From assembly GCA_910577575.1 (NCBI GenBank), contig CAJTOG010000049.1:1-15010 (forward strand): 15,010 nt of DNA, written 5' to 3'. Source of the stretch: an uncultured Ruminococcus sp. Its GTDB lineage: Bacteria > Bacillota > Clostridia > Oscillospirales > Ruminococcaceae. Below the pieces are notes generated by a model, which was given only the letters and a program-made list of their open reading frames with translations, did no database searches and was not told the DNA's origin. Below are positions 12,263-15,010 of the stretch, piece by piece. Both the position numbers and the translations under genes were made by a program. Position 1 is the first letter of the stretch, and each line of letters starts with the position of its first letter.

Positions 12263-13729
12263 ATGAATTTTATGCCGGATTACAAAAAGGTAAAAGAAAT
12301 CTCAGAAAGCGGAAAATATGATATTCTTCCAGTAAGCTGTGAAATCCTTTCCGATATATGTACACCTATTGAAGCTATTACGATTTTCAAGAATATTTCA
12401 ACCCACTGCTATATGCTTGAATCAGTTGCAGAAAAAGAAAAATGGGGAAGATATACTTTTCTCGGATTTGACCCGAAAACTCATATTTCAGCAGTCGGAA
12501 ACGAGATTACTATTGATAATATAAAAATGACTACTGAAAATCCAAGTATCCAAATACGTCAGATTCTTTCAGGTTACAGAAGTCCCAAATTTGATTATCT
12601 CCCCTCTTTTACAGGCGGATTTGTCGGATATTTCTCATATGATTTTCTTGCATATACGGAAAAATCACTGAAATTTGATACAGAAGATACAGAGAATTTC
12701 AAAGATGTTGACCTTATGCTTTTCGACAAAGTCATAGCATTTGATAACTTCCGTCAAAAAATCATACTTATTGCCAATATGTCACTCGAAGACCCTGAAA
12801 CAGGCTACAACAAGGCAAAACTTGAACTTCAGCAACTTGCCGACCTGCTCCGTCACGGTAAACGTCACCATGAACCAGCCGGGCATCTTACTACCGAAGT
12901 AATACCGATGTTCAGTAAAAAACAGTTCTGCAATATGGTCAATACTGCAAAAAAGCATATCTATGAAGGCGATATTTTCCAGATAGTATTATCAAACAGA
13001 CTGAGTGCAGGATTTGAAGGAAGTCTGTTCAATACCTACCGTATACTGCGCACAACAAATCCATCTCCATATATGTTCTATTTTTCAGGTACTGATGTTG
13101 AAATTGCAGGTGCATCGCCTGAAACACTTGTAAAACTCGAAGACGGCATACTTCATACATTTCCGCTTGCAGGTACTCGTCCAAGAGGAAGAACAGAGAC
13201 AGAAGACAAAGAACTTGAAATTGACTTGCTTAAAGACGAAAAAGAACTTTCCGAACACAATATGCTTGTGGATTTAGGCAGAAATGACTTGGGAAAAATA
13301 AGTAAATTCGGAAGTGTTAAAGTCGAAAAACTTCACAGCATCGAACGTTATTCGCACGTTATGCATATTGGCTCAACTGTCAGAGGCGAAATACGTGAGG
13401 AATTTGACAGCCTTGACGCTGTAAGTGCGGTTCTTCCTGCCGGAACGCTCTCAGGTGCACCTAAAATACGTGCCTGCCAGATTATTGCAGGACTTGAAAA
13501 TAATAAACGTGGAATTTACGGCGGTGCAATCGGATATATTGACTTCACAGGCAATCTTGACACCTGTATCGCTATAAGAATCGCATATAAGAAAAACGGA
13601 AAAGTATTTGTAAGAAGCGGAGCGGGCATAGTTGCTGATTCGATTCCTGAAAACGAATATCAGGAATGCATAAACAAGGCGGCAGCCATTGTCAATGCAC
13701 TCAAACTGGCAGAGGAGGCAGACTCATGA
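12263..13729 (+). CDS. trpE: Anthranilate synthase component I
   Basis: It converts chorismate and ammonia (from TrpG) to anthranilate, the first committed step of tryptophan synthesis. It is 488 aa, normal. The N-terminal domain holds the tryptophan feedback element LES (52-54) and GGFVGYFSYDFLAY (118-131). The chorismate-binding domain (from about 219) holds GDIFQIVLSNR (236-246), IAGASPETLV (281-290), LAGTRPRG (302-309), ELSEHNMLVDLGRNDLG (328-344), LPAGTLSGAPK (391-401) and RSGAGIVADS (451-460). LPAGTLSGAPK is typical of TrpE, and linkage with trpG and trpD excludes PabB. The start ATG has GGAGGTG seven bases upstream; the second ATG three codons later lacks its own site. It ends by overlapping trpG in ATGA. 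Confidence 0.97.
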   Translation: MNFMPDYKKVKEISESGKYDILPVSCEILSDICTPIEAITIFKNISTHCYMLESVAEKEKWGRYTFLGFDPKTHISAVGNEITIDNIKMTTENPSIQIRQILSGYRSPKFDYLPSFTGGFVGYFSYDFLAYTEKSLKFDTEDTENFKDVDLMLFDKVIAFDNFRQKIILIANMSLEDPETGYNKAKLELQQLADLLRHGKRHHEPAGHLTTEVIPMFSKKQFCNMVNTAKKHIYEGDIFQIVLSNRLSAGFEGSLFNTYRILRTTNPSPYMFYFSGTDVEIAGASPETLVKLEDGILHTFPLAGTRPRGRTETEDKELEIDLLKDEKELSEHNMLVDLGRNDLGKISKFGSVKVEKLHSIERYSHVMHIGSTVRGEIREEFDSLDAVSAVLPAGTLSGAPKIRACQIIAGLENNKRGIYGGAIGYIDFTGNLDTCIAIRIAYKKNGKVFVRSGAGIVADSIPENEYQECINKAAAIVNALKLAEEADS

Positions 13730-14292
13730 TTTTGTTGATTGACAATTATGACAGTTTTTCATACAATCTTTTTCAGCTCGTCGGAGAAATATGTCCGGAT
13801 ATAAAAGTAATAAGAAATGATGAAATGACCGTATCCGAAATTGAACAGCTTGCACCCGACAAGATTATTATCTCACCCGGACCGGGAAGACCCGAAGATG
13901 CAGGCATTATAACAGAAGCTGCAAAAACAGTATGCCAGAAAATTCCCACTCTCGGAGTTTGTTTAGGTCATCAGGCTATCTGTTCAGCTTACGGTTCAGA
14001 AATAACATATGCCAAAATCCTCATGCACGGAAAACAATCAAGGATTAAATTAAAAGGTTCAAGCCCTATTTTCATGGGAATCAATGAAGACGCACTCGTT
14101 GCCCGTTATCATTCACTTGCGGCAGATACAGATACAATCCCTGACTGTTTTGAAATTACTGCCGTTGCCGATGACGGTGAAATTATGGCAGTTCAGCACA
14201 GAAAATACCAGATTTACGGTGTACAGTTCCACCCTGAATCAATCATGACTCCGGACGGAAAGAAAATGTTAAGCAACTTTATTAACCTTTAA
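13726..14292 (+). CDS. trpG: Anthranilate synthase component II (glutamine amidotransferase)
   Basis: It hydrolyses glutamine and passes ammonia to TrpE. It is a class I amidotransferase of 188 aa, typical for TrpG/PabA. The catalytic triad is Cys79 (GVCLGHQ), His169 and Glu171 (QFHPES). Other motifs are LLIDNYDSFSYNL (3-15), ISPGPGRPEDAG (49-60) and RYHSL (127-131). I set the start at the ATG overlapping the trpE stop codon (ATGA, 13726-13729), with AGAGGAGG seven bases upstream. The longer open frame back to 13666 lies inside trpE and has no support. The overlap implies translational coupling and equal amounts of the two subunits. It might also serve PabB, as in other Firmicutes with a single amidotransferase. 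Confidence 0.96.
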   Translation: MILLIDNYDSFSYNLFQLVGEICPDIKVIRNDEMTVSEIEQLAPDKIIISPGPGRPEDAGIITEAAKTVCQKIPTLGVCLGHQAICSAYGSEITYAKILMHGKQSRIKLKGSSPIFMGINEDALVARYHSLAADTDTIPDCFEITAVADDGEIMAVQHRKYQIYGVQFHPESIMTPDGKKMLSNFINL

Positions 14293-14304
14293 GGAGATTT
14301 TATT

Positions 14305-15010
14305 ATGATTAAAGAAGCCATTGTGAAGATTGTTGACAAACAGGATTTATCATATAACGAAGCTTATCAGGTAATGTCTGAAATAATGACAGGACAGACA
14401 ACTCCGACCCAGAATGCAGCTTTTCTTGCCGCACTTTCAACAAAAAGTGCAAAAGCTGAAACAATTGACGAAATTACAGGCTGTGCAGCTGCCATGCGTG
14501 ACGCTGCCATAAAATTTGAAAACGATATGGATTTGCTTGAAATTGTCGGCACCGGCGGAGATAATGCACAAAGCTTCAATATATCCACAACTTCAGCCAT
14601 GGTCATTGCCGCTTCCGGTATACTCGTATCAAAACACGGCAACCGTGCAGCCTCATCACTTTCAGGAACTGCCGATTGTCTCGAAGCTTTGGGAGTGAAT
14701 ATAAATCTTGAACCCTACAAATGCCGTGAAATGCTTGAAAAGACAAATTTTTGCTTTTTCTTTGCACAGAAATATCATACATCAATGAAATATGTGGGTG
14801 GAATAAGAAAAGAGCTCGGCATCAGAACCGTTTTCAATATCCTCGGACCTCTTACCAATCCTGCGTCTCCCAAGCATCATGTTCTCGGAGTTTATGACCC
14901 GTCACTTATTGTAACAGTTGCACAGGTACTCATGAAACTCGGTTCAGAAAGCGGTATGGTAGTTTACGGAAAGGATAAGCTTGATGAGATTTCACTCAGC
15001 GACTCTACCA
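14305..15010 (+). CDS. trpD: Anthranilate phosphoribosyltransferase (3' end outside window)
   Basis: It joins anthranilate to PRPP in the second step of the tryptophan branch. The first 235 residues of a usual 330-340 are present. Motifs are GTGGD (82-86, PRPP loop), NISTTSA (92-98), KHGNR (110-114), SGTADCLEALG (120-130), YHTSMKYV (157-164), GIRTVFNILGPLTNPA (172-187) and the Mg-binding Asp227-Glu228 in KLDEIS. The usual SGSAD is SGTAD here, a mild change. The start ATG has AAGGAG eight bases upstream, and the gap from trpG is 12 bases. It is a separate gene, not fused to trpG as in enterobacteria. Further trp genes probably follow beyond the edge. Confidence 0.96.
   Translation, partial: MIKEAIVKIVDKQDLSYNEAYQVMSEIMTGQTTPTQNAAFLAALSTKSAKAETIDEITGCAAAMRDAAIKFENDMDLLEIVGTGGDNAQSFNISTTSAMVIAASGILVSKHGNRAASSLSGTADCLEALGVNINLEPYKCREMLEKTNFCFFFAQKYHTSMKYVGGIRKELGIRTVFNILGPLTNPASPKHHVLGVYDPSLIVTVAQVLMKLGSESGMVVYGKDKLDEISLSDST

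Noticed and set aside
13666..13725. Upstream extension of trpG
   Set aside because: This part lies within trpE. The ATGA overlap start has AGAGGAGG at the right distance.
1..15010. CRISPR arrays, tRNA or rRNA genes, phage or transposase genes
   Set aside because: I found no regularly spaced direct repeats, no tRNA-like cloverleaf or rRNA sequence, and no transposase or integrase motifs.

Overview
The window is a low-GC, AT-rich bacterial chromosome segment. Strong AGGAGG-type ribosome binding sites, textbook sigma-A promoters, a T-box leader, CsoR-, Rex- and BirA-type operators and occasional GTG/TTG starts all point to a Firmicute of class Clostridia. The overall look (Ruminococcus-like core proteins, a fused CopA with metal-binding domains at both ends) suggests an Oscillospiraceae/Ruminococcus-type gut anaerobe. 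That placement is inference; no rRNA gene is present.

From left to right, nearly everything up to position 11,726 is on the minus strand. (1) The 5' part of bioY (biotin uptake), with a perfect promoter overlapped by a BirA-type palindrome. (2) A SpoU/TrmH-family RNA methyltransferase as a single-gene unit with its own promoter and terminator. (3) A copper-export operon, csoR-copA, with one CsoR-type palindrome inside the promoter spacer and a second just downstream. The 3' end of copA carries a strong in-frame ribosome binding site and ATG that could release a separate CopZ-like chaperone. (4) A flavinylation/electron-transfer cassette of an ApbE lipoprotein, a NusG-domain-II membrane protein and a Gx-transporter-family protein. 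It is followed by a small unknown gene whose promoter closely resembles the apbE promoter. (5) About 600 bases with no convincing gene (6507-7110), possibly decayed. (6) Lower glycolysis: pgk, three tiny membrane-protein genes (one interrupted by an in-frame TGA), tpiA and gpmI, with a Rex-like operator at the pgk start site.

From 11,907 onward the plus strand carries the tryptophan operon. It has a promoter, a T-box leader with a UGG (Trp) specifier and terminator, then trpE, trpG (ATGA overlap) and trpD, which runs off the right edge. The divergent pgk and trp promoters share the 11,727-12,262 intergenic region.

Most of the window is ordinary core metabolism. No large undescribed system is visible. 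The most unusual points are the internal copZ-like start inside copA, the small membrane-protein trio inside the glycolytic cluster with its nonsense codon, and the compact ApbE/NusG-II/Gx cassette, which resembles part of the Gram-positive extracellular electron transfer locus.
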